Below, in pieces: positions 33,216-41,867 of a stretch of 64,000 nucleotides of DNA (positions are counted from its first letter, which is position 1; every line of letters starts with the position of its first letter). Source of the DNA: Nocardioides sp. zg-1230. GTDB lineage: Bacteria; Actinomycetota; Actinomycetes; Propionibacteriales; Nocardioidaceae. Position numbers and translations under genes: made by a program. The notes below the pieces were generated by a model, which worked only from the letters and a program-made list of their open reading frames with translations, had not been told where the DNA came from and made no database searches. The DNA is taken from positions 372,001 through 436,000 of the forward strand of contig NZ_JABJQZ010000001.1 of the NCBI RefSeq assembly GCF_013155335.1, written 5' to 3'.

Positions 33216-34079
33216 TCAGTTGCCCTTCCCGTCAGCGCTGCCGGGCTCGTCGCCGAGGGCGACCGGGACACCGACCAGCGAGCCGTACTCGGTCCACGAG
33301 CCGTCGTAGTTCTTCACGTTCTTGCGGCCGAGGAGCTCGGTCAGCACGAACCACGTCAGCGAGGAGCGCTCACCGATGCGGCACAGCGCGATGGTGTCCT
33401 TGTCGGTGTCGAAGCCGACCTCGTCGTAGAGGGCCGCGAGCTCCTCGTCGGACTTGAAGGTGCCGTCGTCGTTGGCGTTCTTGCTCCACGGCACGTTGAC
33501 CGAGGTCGGGATGTGGCCGGCGCGCTGGGCCTGCTCCTGCGGAAGGTGGGCCGGGGCGAGCAGCCGGCCGGCGTACTCGTCGGGGCTGCGCACGTCGACG
33601 AGGTTCTGCGTGCCGATCGCGGCGACGACCTCGTCGCGGAAGGCGCGGATCGAGGCGTCCTGCTCCTGCGCGGTGTACGACGTCTTGGCGCGGGTGGGCA
33701 GCTCGTCGGTCAGCTCGCGGGAGTCGAGCTCCCACTTCTTGCGGCCGCCGTCGAGGAGCTTGACGTCGGAGTGGCCGTAGAGCTTGAAGTACCAGTAGGC
33801 GTAGGCGGCGAACCAGTTGTTGTTGCCGCCGTAGAGCACGACGGTGTCGTCGTTGGACACCCCGCGCTCGGACAGCAGCGCCTCGAACTGCTCCTTGTTG
33901 ACGAAGTCGCGGCGGACCTGGTCCTGGAGGTCGGTGGTCCAGTCGAGCTTGATGGCTCCCCGGATGTGGCCCTTGTCGTAGGCGGTCGTGTCCTCGTCGA
34001 CCTCGATGAGGACGACCCCGTCGGTGTCGAGGTTGTCCTCGACCCACTGGGCGGTGACGAGCGAGTTCTCGCGGCTCAT
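33216..34079 (-). CDS. sseA: Thiosulfate/mercaptopyruvate sulfurtransferase (CysA2-like)
   Basis: A 287-residue two-domain rhodanese. The N-terminal domain (VLIEVDEDTTAYDKGHIRGAIKLDW) has lost the catalytic cysteine; the C-terminal domain carries the active loop CRIGERSS and DVRSPDEYAG. It transfers sulfane sulfur to thiols or cyanide. AAGGAG precedes the ATG. It sits in the order DUF4395 - sulfurtransferase - DUF1416, below a candidate cysteine-responsive leader, comparable to the cysA2 locus of mycobacteria. Confidence 0.93.
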   Translation of the reverse strand: MSRENSLVTAQWVEDNLDTDGVVLIEVDEDTTAYDKGHIRGAIKLDWTTDLQDQVRRDFVNKEQFEALLSERGVSNDDTVVLYGGNNNWFAAYAYWYFKLYGHSDVKLLDGGRKKWELDSRELTDELPTRAKTSYTAQEQDASIRAFRDEVVAAIGTQNLVDVRSPDEYAGRLLAPAHLPQEQAQRAGHIPTSVNVPWSKNANDDGTFKSDEELAALYDEVGFDTDKDTIALCRIGERSSLTWFVLTELLGRKNVKNYDGSWTEYGSLVGVPVALGDEPGSADGKGN

Positions 34080-34124
34080 GGTTGTGCTCCTTGTGTGGTG
34101 AACAGTCGTGGTGGTCGGGCGGTG

Positions 34125-34598
34125 TCAGACGGTGGCGATGAAGCGGCGGACGAGCAGGTAGACCTCGCATCCCAGGCAGAAGGCGAAGACGGCGTTGAGC
34201 AGCGCGGCCACGAGCGCGAACCCGACGGCCACCTGGGCGACGACGGTGGCGCCGGCCGCGAAGGCCACCAGCCCGACGAGCGCGAAGGCCAGGCCCACGG
34301 CCTGGGCGAAGCGCGGCGGCTCGGGGGCCTCCCACTCAGTGGGCGGCGCCAGGCGCGGGCGGACGAGCGTGCGGAACAGCCAGGCGTGCGGCGTGGCGTG
34401 CACCCCGCGCACCGCGCCCACCGCGAACAGCACCGCCTGCGCGGCGAGCAGCGGGACGGCGTACGACGTCGGCAGCAGCAGGACGGCCACCAGGACGACG
34501 GCGGTCAGGGCGGCGGCGAGCTGCGGTCCGCGGGGGTCGATCGCGCCGGCGGGTCTCTCGGTGCCCGTGGTGGCGCGGGGCGTGGCAGTGGTGGTCAT
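34125..34598 (-). CDS. DUF4395 family membrane protein
   Basis: A 157-residue protein with four hydrophobic helices after a DPRGPQ start and the family C-terminal CLGCEVYLL, a C-x2-C pair at the membrane boundary. DUF4395 proteins accompany rhodanese and thioredoxin genes in actinobacteria and may handle thiol redox or sulfur-carrier export, but this is not shown. ATG 34598 has AGGAG upstream. First structural gene downstream of the leader peptide. Confidence 0.82.
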   Translation of the reverse strand: MTTTATPRATTGTERPAGAIDPRGPQLAAALTAVVLVAVLLLPTSYAVPLLAAQAVLFAVGAVRGVHATPHAWLFRTLVRPRLAPPTEWEAPEPPRFAQAVGLAFALVGLVAFAAGATVVAQVAVGFALVAALLNAVFAFCLGCEVYLLVRRFIATV

Positions 34599-34659
34599 GT
34601 CTCTCCTGAGGTCGGTCGTCACGGCGGGGCCATGGCGCGCCGGACGAGGCCGGCGCACG

Positions 34660-34728
34660 GGTCCCACCGACCGAGCGCAGTCCGACAACGACGAGTCGGA
34701 CGAGAGGGCTCAGGCGAGCGGTGGGACC
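34660..34728 (-). promoter_or_regulatory. Attenuator-like nested hairpins after the leader peptide
   Basis: Two base-paired elements lie between the leader stop and the DUF4395 start. The outer arms CGGTGGGACC (34719-34728) and GGTCCCACCG (34660-34669) are exact complements; inside them GTCCGAC (34680-34686) and GTCGGAC (34695-34701) form a second hairpin. This arrangement would suit transcriptional or translational attenuation coupled to leader translation. Confidence 0.5.
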
Positions 34729-34729
34729 G

Positions 34730-34807
34730 CTACGACATTCGACACAGCGCCGAGCGCACGCGGCAGTGGTCCACTGCGCGGCGCTTGGTGAGCATGGTCG
34801 AGGACAT
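34730..34807 (-). CDS. Putative cysteine-sensing leader peptide
   Basis: A 25-codon frame on the minus strand upstream of the sulfurtransferase operon. Its core TKRRAVDHCRVRSALCR matches the pattern of the short leader peptides found before sulfur genes in streptomycetes and other actinobacteria (RR-x-V-D-L-x-RV-x-SALCR), with two cysteine codons. Ribosome stalling at those codons when cysteinyl-tRNA is scarce could switch the hairpins just downstream. The frame is too short to be annotated by length alone; motif and position support it. Confidence 0.72.
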   Translation of the reverse strand: MSSTMLTKRRAVDHCRVRSALCRMS

Positions 34808-34884
34808 GACGACGACCCTAGGCGCTGCGCTCGCCCCGACTCCGCCTTGTCTCATCATGTGATCCACCCATCCACATCCTGAGA

Positions 34885-35379
34885 TCAGACGCGGGCCAGC
34901 GCGGTCAGGACCTGGTCGCGCGACGGTGCCCCGGTCGCCCGGGTCACCTCGACGCCGGACGCGTCGAGCACGATCGTGGTGGGCGTGCGGAGGACGCCCA
35001 GGGTCCGGGTGGCCTCGAGGTGGTGCTCGGCGTCGATCTCGACGTGGGCGACGCCCTCGACGAGCCCGATCACCTCGCCCAGCACCCGACGGGTGGCGCG
35101 GCACGGCGCGCAGAACGCGCTCGAGAACTGCAGCAGGGTCGCCCGCTCCCCCAGCTCCTCGCCGACCGCGGCCACCAGCTCGGCGCCGGGTCGGGCAGCA
35201 CTCTCCTCCGGCGGCGGGGCGGCTGCCTCGGCCGGCCCGGCGGCCGGCGTCTCGTCGCGGCCCGCGGGACGTCGTACGACGTGGGTGCCGCGGAAGCGGC
35301 CGTCGGTGGCCGCGCGCCAGAGCCCGAACGCCAGCGCCAGCACGACAGCGGCGACGACGATCCAGGCTCCGGTGGTCAC
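34885..35379 (-). CDS. Membrane-anchored thioredoxin family protein (ThiX-like)
   Basis: A 164-residue protein: one N-terminal helix (GAWIVVAAVVLALAFGLW), a P/A/E-rich spacer, then a thioredoxin fold with the catalytic CAPC in QFSSAFCAPCRATRRVL and the cis-Pro region RTPTTIVLD. It is probably anchored with the redox domain in the cytoplasm or outside, depending on topology. Its place beside DUF4395, the sulfurtransferase and DUF1416 matches the thiX position in mycobacteria. The GTG at 35379 is chosen because the helix begins immediately after it. Confidence 0.85.
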   Translation of the reverse strand: MTTGAWIVVAAVVLALAFGLWRAATDGRFRGTHVVRRPAGRDETPAAGPAEAAAPPPEESAARPGAELVAAVGEELGERATLLQFSSAFCAPCRATRRVLGEVIGLVEGVAHVEIDAEHHLEATRTLGVLRTPTTIVLDASGVEVTRATGAPSRDQVLTALARV

Positions 35380-35435
35380 ACCCGCCCAACGACGTGCCTC
35401 GCCCGATTTGTTCCAGCCGGCTCCCCAGAGATGGA

Positions 35436-35467
35436 GCGAGGCCCCGGGACGGATCCCGGGGCCTCGC
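35436..35467 (-). terminator. Strong hairpin after the Lys-rich secreted protein gene
   Basis: GCGAGGCCCCGGGA (35436-35449) and its exact complement (35454-35467) make a 14-bp GC stem with a CGGA loop, 40 bases past the stop of the gene at 35508. No U-tract follows, so termination efficiency is uncertain. Confidence 0.7.
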
Positions 35468-35507
35468 AGTGGAGCAGGTGGAACAGGTGGAGCAGTGGCG
35501 CAGAGGG

Positions 35508-37706
35508 TCAGCGCTTGATCTTGACCTTCTTCATGATGTCGCCGGAGCCGACCTTGCCCTTGCCCTTCACGGTGAAGACGAGCTTGTGCTTGCCCTTGCT
35601 GAGCGCCTTCTTGAAGCGGACGACGCCCTTGCCCTTCTTGATCTTGGCCTTGCCGAGCTTCTTGAGCTTGTCGTCGCCGTTCTTCTTGACGCCGACCAGC
35701 TCGAAGACCGTGACCGTGGCCTTGACCTTCTTGGCCTTGAGGGGCTTGACCTTCAGCGTGATCGCGGCCGACTTCTTGGAGACGTTGGCCTTGACCTTGG
35801 GCTTGTAGCCGACCTTGTAGGTCGTCTTGGTGATCGCCTGGCCCTGGGTGAAGCCGATGTCGTTGGTGACGCGGCCGGTGATCTTGTCGCCGAGGTGCTT
35901 CTTGGTGAGCTTGAGCGACGGACCGGTGGCGATGACGGTGTCCTTGACGAGCCACTCGTAGGTGAACTCGTTGTCGGCCATCTGGGTCCACACGCCCTTG
36001 TCGAGGCGAAGGGTCTTCTTGACCCACGCGTCACCCTCGATGGTCGGGCGCTCGACGGCCTTCACACCCGCGGCGAGCGCGGCGGAGATGCCGGTCACGA
36101 CCTCGCCGGGCTTGACCGTGACGGTCTTGGCCTCGCCGGCGACGGCGTCGTCCCACCACTCGGAGACGTGACGCGTGGCGCCGAACTGCGCCTTGTACTC
36201 GCCCGGCCAGAGGCTGCGGGTCTCGTAGGTGCCGTCAGCCTCGAACTCCTCGTCGGAGTACGTGAAGCTGCCGTCCTCGTCGAGGAACGCCACGTAGGGG
36301 TTCTCCGGGACGCCACCGAGCTCGCTGGTGACAGCACCGGCGATGCCACCAGCGACCGGCTGCACGAAGTCGATGACCTGCGGGGCGGACGAGATCGCGG
36401 CGGCGGTGTCGTAGCCGTACTTCTGGCCGGTCCAGATGGAACGGCGGGCGAACTCGCCGTCCTCGCGGGCCGCCTCGCCCTCGACGACGACCTTGAACTC
36501 GGTCTCGCCACCGATGCGGTCGAGCGTGGTGAAGGCGTAGCCACCCGAGCGGTTGGAGATGGTCCGGGCGACGACCTTGCGGTCGAGCGGGTTGGCCGGG
36601 GTGTCGTAGGCCACGACGTCGTAGCCGACGCCGATGCCGCCGAGCTGGTCGCGGACGACGCCGCTGAGGTCCACGCCGGTGAGGGCGGGCTTCGACTTGG
36701 TCGCGAGACCGGCGTCGATGCCGGTCACGGCCGCGCCGGGACCGACGTTGACGACGATCGGGTCGGAGACCGGGTCACCGAACTCGTCGACGGCGACGTT
36801 GTTGAAGTACTCCGGGAGGAACTCGTCGATCGGGTCGGAGAAGTAGACCTCGTGGGCGCCGGTGGTCACGCCCTCGATGGTGTAGATGCCGTTGGCGTCG
36901 GTGTAGTCGCAGTAGGACGACTCCGCGCAGACCTCGACCCGGTGGAGCGGCACGCCCGCCGCGTCGCTGACGACGCGACCGGAGATCGAGCCGCCGGGAG
37001 CCAGGGTCACGGTGCCCACGCTCGCGCCGGGCACGACGGCGTCGGCGGTGGCGAGGTCGGCCTTGTCGGAGTAGTACTCGGTGGCCAGCGTCTTGCCGGT
37101 CACGGGGTGGTTGCCGGAGAACCGCAGCTTGACGGCCTCCTGGGCGCCGATGCTGAACGCACCGCTGGCGTTGGTGCTGTCGCTCGCGAGGGGCGTGCCG
37201 TCGTCGGCGGCGTACGCCACCACGGTCGCGTTGCGCACCGCGCGGCCGTCGGTCGTGGCGACCGTGCCGGTGACGGTGGGAATGGAGTCGATGGTCCAGG
37301 CCGGGAGGACCTGCGCGGCGCCGGCGACGGTGATGACGTCGGCGGTCGCGATGTCGGCCTTGTCGCGGTAGTACTCCGACTGGTACTCGTCGGAGCCCGA
37401 GGTCGGGTAGAACTCGAGCTTGTAGGTGCCGTCCTCGAGCGCAAGGTCGAAGGCACCGCCCGTGGTGCTGGTGCTCAGCGCGAAGTCGTACTCGAAGGAC
37501 TCGATGGTCCCGTCGCCGTCCTCGTCGCGGTAGACGTAGACGAAGCCGTCGACGTAGTTGCCGGCGGCGTCGATGGTGTTGCCGCTGACCGTGACCGCGG
37601 CGTGGGCCGGCGCTGCCAGCCCGATCGTGAGACCGGCGAACGCCGTCGCGGCGGCGGTGCCACCTGCGACGAGGCGCGCGAAGGCTCCCCCATGAGTGCT
37701 TGTCAT
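35508..37706 (-). CDS. Secreted multi-domain protein with carboxypeptidase-regulatory-like repeats
   Basis: A 732-residue protein with a Sec signal peptide ending AAPAHA|AVTV. At least four repeats of a carboxypeptidase-regulatory/Cna-B-like beta domain follow; two share EYYxDKADxATADxV near residues 110 and 215. The last ~180 residues are extremely lysine-rich (for example KVKPLKAKKVKATV, KAKIKKGKGVVRFKK) and should be strongly basic, perhaps binding wall polymers or anionic polysaccharide. It starts at ATG 37706 with AAAGGGGAAAG upstream. No sortase motif is seen. It separates thiX from moaD in an otherwise conserved block. Confidence 0.8.
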   Translation of the reverse strand: MTSTHGGAFARLVAGGTAAATAFAGLTIGLAAPAHAAVTVSGNTIDAAGNYVDGFVYVYRDEDGDGTIESFEYDFALSTSTTGGAFDLALEDGTYKLEFYPTSGSDEYQSEYYRDKADIATADVITVAGAAQVLPAWTIDSIPTVTGTVATTDGRAVRNATVVAYAADDGTPLASDSTNASGAFSIGAQEAVKLRFSGNHPVTGKTLATEYYSDKADLATADAVVPGASVGTVTLAPGGSISGRVVSDAAGVPLHRVEVCAESSYCDYTDANGIYTIEGVTTGAHEVYFSDPIDEFLPEYFNNVAVDEFGDPVSDPIVVNVGPGAAVTGIDAGLATKSKPALTGVDLSGVVRDQLGGIGVGYDVVAYDTPANPLDRKVVARTISNRSGGYAFTTLDRIGGETEFKVVVEGEAAREDGEFARRSIWTGQKYGYDTAAAISSAPQVIDFVQPVAGGIAGAVTSELGGVPENPYVAFLDEDGSFTYSDEEFEADGTYETRSLWPGEYKAQFGATRHVSEWWDDAVAGEAKTVTVKPGEVVTGISAALAAGVKAVERPTIEGDAWVKKTLRLDKGVWTQMADNEFTYEWLVKDTVIATGPSLKLTKKHLGDKITGRVTNDIGFTQGQAITKTTYKVGYKPKVKANVSKKSAAITLKVKPLKAKKVKATVTVFELVGVKKNGDDKLKKLGKAKIKKGKGVVRFKKALSKGKHKLVFTVKGKGKVGSGDIMKKVKIKR

Positions 37707-37812
37707 GCTTTCCCCTTTGACTCATGCCGGCGCGCTCGCGCCAGACACGCAGGCCATCCCCCGTAGGAGGCCCGTCGAGACGCAGTTCTATCGCATAACC
37801 GCCTCAGCGCGC

Positions 37813-38118
37813 TCAACCTCCCGCAAATGGGGGAAGCAGCTCGACCACGTCACCGGGGCGTACGACGACCTCGGCGGGGTCCTGCGAGCGGACCGGCTGC
37901 TCGCCGAGGAGCACCGAGCAGACGCCGACCGTGCGGGCCATCTGCTCGCCGGGATGCAGCTCGAGCACGCGGGCGACGACGTCGGCCAGGGTCAGCTCGC
38001 CGGCCGCCGGGTCCACCTCGAGGACGTCCTCGGCGGTCCCGGCCGCGGCCCGGGCTCCCGCCCAGTAGCGCACCGTGATCGTCTCACCCTCGTGAACACG
38101 TCCAGTCCCAGCACCCAT
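37813..38118 (-). CDS. MoaD/ThiS family sulfur-carrier protein
   Basis: A 101-residue beta-grasp protein ending in Gly-Gly (PPFAGG), the residue pair that is adenylated and thiocarboxylated. [18 protein letters not shown] and [13 protein letters not shown] match MoaD. It could serve molybdopterin or another thio-acceptor; no MoaE or E1 enzyme is nearby. It is divergent from the winged-helix regulator, with start codons 67 bases apart. Confidence 0.85.
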   Translation of the reverse strand: MGAGTGRVHEGETITVRYWAGARAAAGTAEDVLEVDPAAGELTLADVVARVLELHPGEQMARTVGVCSVLLGEQPVRSQDPAEVVVRPGDVVELLPPFAGG

Positions 38119-38185
38119 GCGGGATATCCTTCCTCATCCCCGGCTGACACCCGGCCGATCCCCTGCCCCGCGAGGAGGGCCCGCG

Positions 38186-38917
38186 ATGAGCGCACTGCTG
38201 CTGCTCACGGGCGCCCTGCAGCCCTCGGCCGAGGTGCTTCCCGGGCTCGCCCTGCTGGCGCACTCGGTGAAGATCGTCCCGGCGCAGGGCAGCGCGCTGC
38301 TCGACGCCCCGGAGTCCGACCTCGTCCTCGTCGACGGGCGCCAGGACCTCGCCGCGGCACGCGACCTGTGCCGGCTGATCCGCACCACCGGCACCGACGC
38401 CCCGGTCCTGCTCATCGTCACCGAGGGCGGCCTCGCCGTCGTGGCCCACGACTGGGGCATGGACGACGTCGTGCTGCACACCTGCGGCCCGGCCGAGCTC
38501 GACGCCCGGATCCGCCTCGCGATCGGTCGCGCGAGCGCCGCCGCCCCCGACGACCCGGCCGCCCACGTGATCCACCGCGGCGAGGTCGTCGTCGACGACG
38601 CCACCTACACCGCCCGCATCGGCGGCCGCCCGCTCGACCTCACCTACAAGGAGTTCGAGCTCCTGAAGTACCTCGCCCAGCACCCCGGCCGGGTCTTCAG
38701 CCGCGAGCAGCTGCTCCAGGAGGTCTGGGGCTACGACTACTTCGGCGGCACCCGCACCGTCGACGTCCACGTCCGCCGCCTCCGCGCCAAGCTCGGCACC
38801 GAGCACGAGCACCACATCGGCACGGTCCGCAACGTCGGCTACCGCTTCGTCGTACCCACCCGCGACGCGGCGGCCTCCGAGTCCCCGGCCCCGTCCCGGT
38901 CCTCGTCCCCCTCCTGA
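38186..38917 (+). CDS. OmpR-type winged-helix response-regulator-like transcription factor
   Basis: A 243-residue protein. The N-terminal ~110 residues resemble a receiver domain ([20 protein letters not shown]) but the phospho-acceptor region is atypical, as in the GlnR/Rv0818 subgroup. The C-terminal OmpR winged helix is clear: [39 protein letters not shown], then [15 protein letters not shown] and VGYRF. GAGGAGG precedes the ATG at 38186. Its place before mshD matches Rv0818 of M. tuberculosis. Targets are unknown. Confidence 0.85.
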   Translation: MSALLLLTGALQPSAEVLPGLALLAHSVKIVPAQGSALLDAPESDLVLVDGRQDLAAARDLCRLIRTTGTDAPVLLIVTEGGLAVVAHDWGMDDVVLHTCGPAELDARIRLAIGRASAAAPDDPAAHVIHRGEVVVDDATYTARIGGRPLDLTYKEFELLKYLAQHPGRVFSREQLLQEVWGYDYFGGTRTVDVHVRRLRAKLGTEHEHHIGTVRNVGYRFVVPTRDAAASESPAPSRSSSPS

Positions 38918-38972
38918 CCCCCCTCCCCCGCCCCTTCCGACCCCTCCCCGCCGGGTCCCGCCCCTTCCGAGC

Positions 38973-39035
38973 GATATCTGAGGACGTGGTGGTCGTGATC
39001 CCGCCCGATCGACGACCATCACGTCCTCAGATACC
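38973..39035. repeat. Palindromic repeat family, copy A
   Basis: A 21-base arm TATCTGAGGACGTGGTGGTC... at 38975-38995 pairs with 39013-39033 with one mismatch, around a 17-base loop containing CCCGATC. Intergenic, between the winged-helix gene and mshD. One of four copies in the window (B 39894, C 46279, D 47521). Confidence 0.85.
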
Positions 39036-39063
39036 TCGCCGGGGGCGCCGCTAGGGTCGCTCC

Positions 39064-39891
39064 ATGGACGCCGCCGCGGAGACCGACCGGGAGATCGTGG
39101 AGCAGATCGCCGCCGAGGCCGCAGCCGCCGACGGCGCGGACCCGCTCGACGAGGCGGCGCGCATCGCGCTCGCCGACGGTGCGGCCTCCGTCATCGCCGA
39201 GGACGACGGCTTCGCCCTCCTGCATGCCGGCGACCTCTCGCTCGTCGTCCGCCCGGCGGCCCGCGGTCGGGGCCTCGGGTCCGCGCTGCTCACGCGCGCC
39301 GAGTCGTCGTACGGCACCGGGCTGACGGGGTGGTCGCACGGCAACCACCCGGCCGCCGCGCGGCTCGCCGCGGGCCACGGGTGGGAGCGGGTGCGCGACC
39401 TGTGGGTGATGCGGCGCCCGACCTCGCTTCCCCTGCCCGCGCTCGAGGTGCCGGCCGGGACGACGATCCGGTCCTACCGCGACACCGACGCCGCCGACGT
39501 GGTCGCCGTCAACGCCGCCGCCTTCGCCGACCACCCCGAACAGGGTGCGATGGACCTCGACAACCTCGCCCGCCGGATGGCCGAGCCGTGGTTCGACCCG
39601 TCCGGTCTGCTGGTCGCGGAGGACGAGTCCGGGATGCTCGGGTTCCACTGGACCAAGCAGCACGACGCGCGGCTCGGTGAGGTGTACGTCGTCGGCGTCG
39701 CGCCGTCCGCCCAGGGCCGCGGCCTCGGCAAGCTGCTCACCCTCGCCGGGCTCCACCACCTCGCCGGCCTCGGCGTCGACGAGGTGCTGCTCTACGTCGA
39801 GTCCGACAACGCCCCCGCGGTCGCCGTCTACTCACGCCTCGGCTTCGGGCACGCGGACGCCGACACGCACGTGCAGTACCGCCGCCCCTGA
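39064..39891 (+). CDS. mshD: Mycothiol synthase (acetyl-CoA:Cys-GlcN-Ins acetyltransferase)
   Basis: A 275-residue protein of two tandem GNAT domains, the MshD architecture. The N-terminal domain is degenerate (LSLVVRPAARGRGLGSALL); the C-terminal one is complete: GFHWTKQH, GEVYVVGVAPSAQGRGLGKLL as the acetyl-CoA site, then LYVESDNAPAVAVYSRLGF. HPEQGAMDLDN between them is a family marker. It catalyses the last step of mycothiol synthesis, the main thiol of actinobacteria. The gene is bracketed by palindromic repeats A and B; copy B starts three bases after the stop. Confidence 0.95.
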   Translation: MDAAAETDREIVEQIAAEAAAADGADPLDEAARIALADGAASVIAEDDGFALLHAGDLSLVVRPAARGRGLGSALLTRAESSYGTGLTGWSHGNHPAAARLAAGHGWERVRDLWVMRRPTSLPLPALEVPAGTTIRSYRDTDAADVVAVNAAAFADHPEQGAMDLDNLARRMAEPWFDPSGLLVAEDESGMLGFHWTKQHDARLGEVYVVGVAPSAQGRGLGKLLTLAGLHHLAGLGVDEVLLYVESDNAPAVAVYSRLGFGHADADTHVQYRRP

Positions 39892-39893
39892 CC

Positions 39894-39956
39894 GATATCT
39901 GAGGACGTGGTGAACGGCGATCGGGTCGATCCGCGTACGTGCCGTCCTCAGATATC
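39894..39956. repeat. Palindromic repeat family, copy B
   Basis: GATATCTGAGGACG (39894-39907) pairs exactly with 39943-39956. The 35-base interior contains GATCGGGTCGATC, another palindrome. It begins three bases after the mshD stop and ends five bases before the convergent ygfZ stop, so it may also act as a terminator. Confidence 0.85.
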
Positions 39957-39961
39957 CCCGA

Positions 39962-40897
39962 TCAGCGAAGGGGGCGCACGTGGAGCCCGACCTCGGGGTC
40001 GACGACGACCTCCTGCGCGGCAGGCATCTCGTCGACGGTGAGCGTCGCGTCGACGGGCACGTTGCGCTTGACCAGCGCGAGGGCGATCGGGCCGAGCTCG
40101 TGGTGGCGGGCGCTCGAGCCGACGAAGCCGACGTCACGACCCTCGTACGACACCGGGGACCCGGCGGGCGGCAGCCGGTTCTCCGACCCGTCGAGGTGCA
40201 GCAGCACCAGCCGGCGAGGCGGCCGGCCGAGCGTGTGCACGCGGGCGACGGTCTCCTGGCCGCGGTAGCAGCCCTTGTCGAGGTGCACGGCCGCGCCGAT
40301 CCAGCCGACCTCGTTGGGGATGGTGCGGTGGTCGGTGTCGAGGCCCAGCCGCGGCTCGCCCCGCTCGATCCGCAACGCCTCGAAGGCCCAGAGCCCGCAG
40401 GCCGGCCCCGCCGCGTCGGCGTACGCCTCCAGCTTGTCGCGGGGCACCAGGTCGTAGCGGCCGATCCCCTCCCCCGGGCGCCACATCACGGCGACGTCGT
40501 CGACGAGCGCGATCTCGACGCGGGTCATGAACTTCATCCGCTCGAGCCACTCGACCAGCGCCGCCCCCGCGCCGGGCTCGGTGTGGGCGGTGAACGCCTC
40601 GCCGTCGTCGACGCCGGTGAAGGCGTGCTCGACGTGGCCCTGCGGGCTCAGCACGAGGGCCTGCGTCCAGGTGCCGGGCGCGAGGCCGTCGAAGTACTGC
40701 GTCGTCAGGTTGTGCAGCCACGACAGCCGCTCCGGACCGGAGATGCGTACGACGTCGCGGTGCGAGAGGTCGACGAACCCGTCGCCACGCGCCAGGCTGC
40801 GCTGCTCGGTGTTGAACGAGCCGTAGTGGGCGGCCACCGGGGCGTCGATGCCGTCGCCGGCGACGGCCCCGGGCAGGGCGAGGAGCGGGGACTGCAT
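39962..40897 (-). CDS. ygfZ: YgfZ/GcvT-type folate-binding iron-sulfur repair protein
   Basis: A 311-residue aminomethyltransferase-fold protein. The YgfZ signature K-G-C-Y-x-G-Q-E is present as DKGCYRGQETVAR, with WLHNLTTQYF and PNEVGWIGAAV. YgfZ proteins use tetrahydrofolate to help maintain or repair iron-sulfur clusters. It is convergent with mshD and precedes the Fur-type gene, separated from it by nine bases. Confidence 0.9.
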   Translation of the reverse strand: MQSPLLALPGAVAGDGIDAPVAAHYGSFNTEQRSLARGDGFVDLSHRDVVRISGPERLSWLHNLTTQYFDGLAPGTWTQALVLSPQGHVEHAFTGVDDGEAFTAHTEPGAGAALVEWLERMKFMTRVEIALVDDVAVMWRPGEGIGRYDLVPRDKLEAYADAAGPACGLWAFEALRIERGEPRLGLDTDHRTIPNEVGWIGAAVHLDKGCYRGQETVARVHTLGRPPRRLVLLHLDGSENRLPPAGSPVSYEGRDVGFVGSSARHHELGPIALALVKRNVPVDATLTVDEMPAAQEVVVDPEVGLHVRPLR

Positions 40898-40906
40898 GGC
40901 CCGAGC

Positions 40907-41353
40907 CTACGCCGGGTCGGGTGAGCCAGCAGCCGCCGAGCACTCGGCGCAGGTGCCGAAGATCGCGAGGTGCCCCACGTCGACGGAGAACCCGTCCTCC
41001 CCGAGGGCGGCGACGAGCGAGTGCACGAGCTCGGGGTCGTAGGAGCGCACGGAGTGGCAGCCGCGGCACACGACGTGGACGTGCTCGTGCTCGCGCGTGG
41101 AGTGGTAGGTCGGCGCCCGGTCGCTGAGGTGCGTGTGGCGCACCAGCCCGAGCTCCTCGAGCACCTCGAGCGTGCGATAGACGGTGGAGGCGTTGACCGA
41201 GCTCACCTGGCTGCGCACGTGGGCGAGCACCTCGTCGGGGGTGGCGTGGCGCAGCTCCTCGACGGCGCGCAGGATCAGCTCGCGCTGCGGGGTGAGCCGC
41301 AGCCCCTGCTGCCGCAGCCGGGCGGCGAGGTCGTCGCTCATGACGAGGCTCAT
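40907..41353 (-). CDS. Fur family metal-dependent transcriptional regulator
   Basis: A 148-residue regulator. The DNA-binding half has GLRLTPQRELILRAVEELRHATPDEVL and SVNASTVYRTLEVLEELGLV; the metal half has REHEHVHVVCRGCHSV, with the C-x2-C zinc site paired with C-x2-C at FGTCAEC. The subgroup (iron, zinc, manganese or peroxide sensing) cannot be fixed without alignment. The start ATG 41353 overlaps the nitrobindin stop (ATGA); 41341 is a possible alternative. Confidence 0.9.
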   Translation of the reverse strand: MSLVMSDDLAARLRQQGLRLTPQRELILRAVEELRHATPDEVLAHVRSQVSSVNASTVYRTLEVLEELGLVRHTHLSDRAPTYHSTREHEHVHVVCRGCHSVRSYDPELVHSLVAALGEDGFSVDVGHLAIFGTCAECSAAAGSPDPA

Positions 41354-41844
41354 GCTCGCTTGAGGCGCGCCCAGAGGTGCGGCTGGAGCTCCTGGCCGAC
41401 GGCCTTCATGTCGTAGGCGTAGAGCAGGTCGCCGTCGACGTTGCCGTACATCCGCGAGCCGGCGTCGACGTGCTTGGCGGTCTCCGTGTACGACACCCCG
41501 GCGGTGTGCATCTCGAGCTTGCCTCCCTCGGCCGCGCCGTACCAGACCTCGGAGAAGCCGATGTTGTGGGCGAGCAGGAGCTCGACCTTGCCGGGCTCGG
41601 GGCAGCGCAGGAAGCCCGTCTCCATCGCCGCGTCGCGGACGAACTCGCCCTGCTCGTCGACGATCCACGCGCGCGCCATGTAGTGGAAGAACGGCCGCCC
41701 GTCGTGGGTGAAGATCAGCTCCTGGCCGAACTGGAACTTCTCGATCGTGGGGTAGTCGCCGTGGCCGTTGCCGCGCCACGTGCCGAGCAGCCACGCGACG
41801 GGGCCGCAGTTGGGGTGCAGGTTGTCCGGCAGCTCGAAAGGCAT
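41350..41844 (-). CDS. Nitrobindin-like heme-binding FABP family protein
   Basis: A 164-residue beta-barrel protein. The signature GTWRGNGHGDYPTI is present near residue 22, and the C-terminal LQPHLWARLKRA contains the conserved histidine that binds heme in nitrobindins. These proteins isomerise peroxynitrite and sense nitric oxide. Start MPFELPDNLHPN at 41844 is the typical family start. It is translationally coupled to the Fur-type gene; co-expression with a metal regulator fits a heme protein. Confidence 0.88.
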   Translation of the reverse strand: MPFELPDNLHPNCGPVAWLLGTWRGNGHGDYPTIEKFQFGQELIFTHDGRPFFHYMARAWIVDEQGEFVRDAAMETGFLRCPEPGKVELLLAHNIGFSEVWYGAAEGGKLEMHTAGVSYTETAKHVDAGSRMYGNVDGDLLYAYDMKAVGQELQPHLWARLKRA

Positions 41845-41867
41845 GGACGCCACTCTAATGTGGACGC

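Noticed and set aside
34926..37766. 946-residue reading frame on the plus strand
   Set aside because: It runs antisense to the thioredoxin and the secreted repeat protein; the L/D/G/V-rich translation is the mirror of GC-rich coding DNA.
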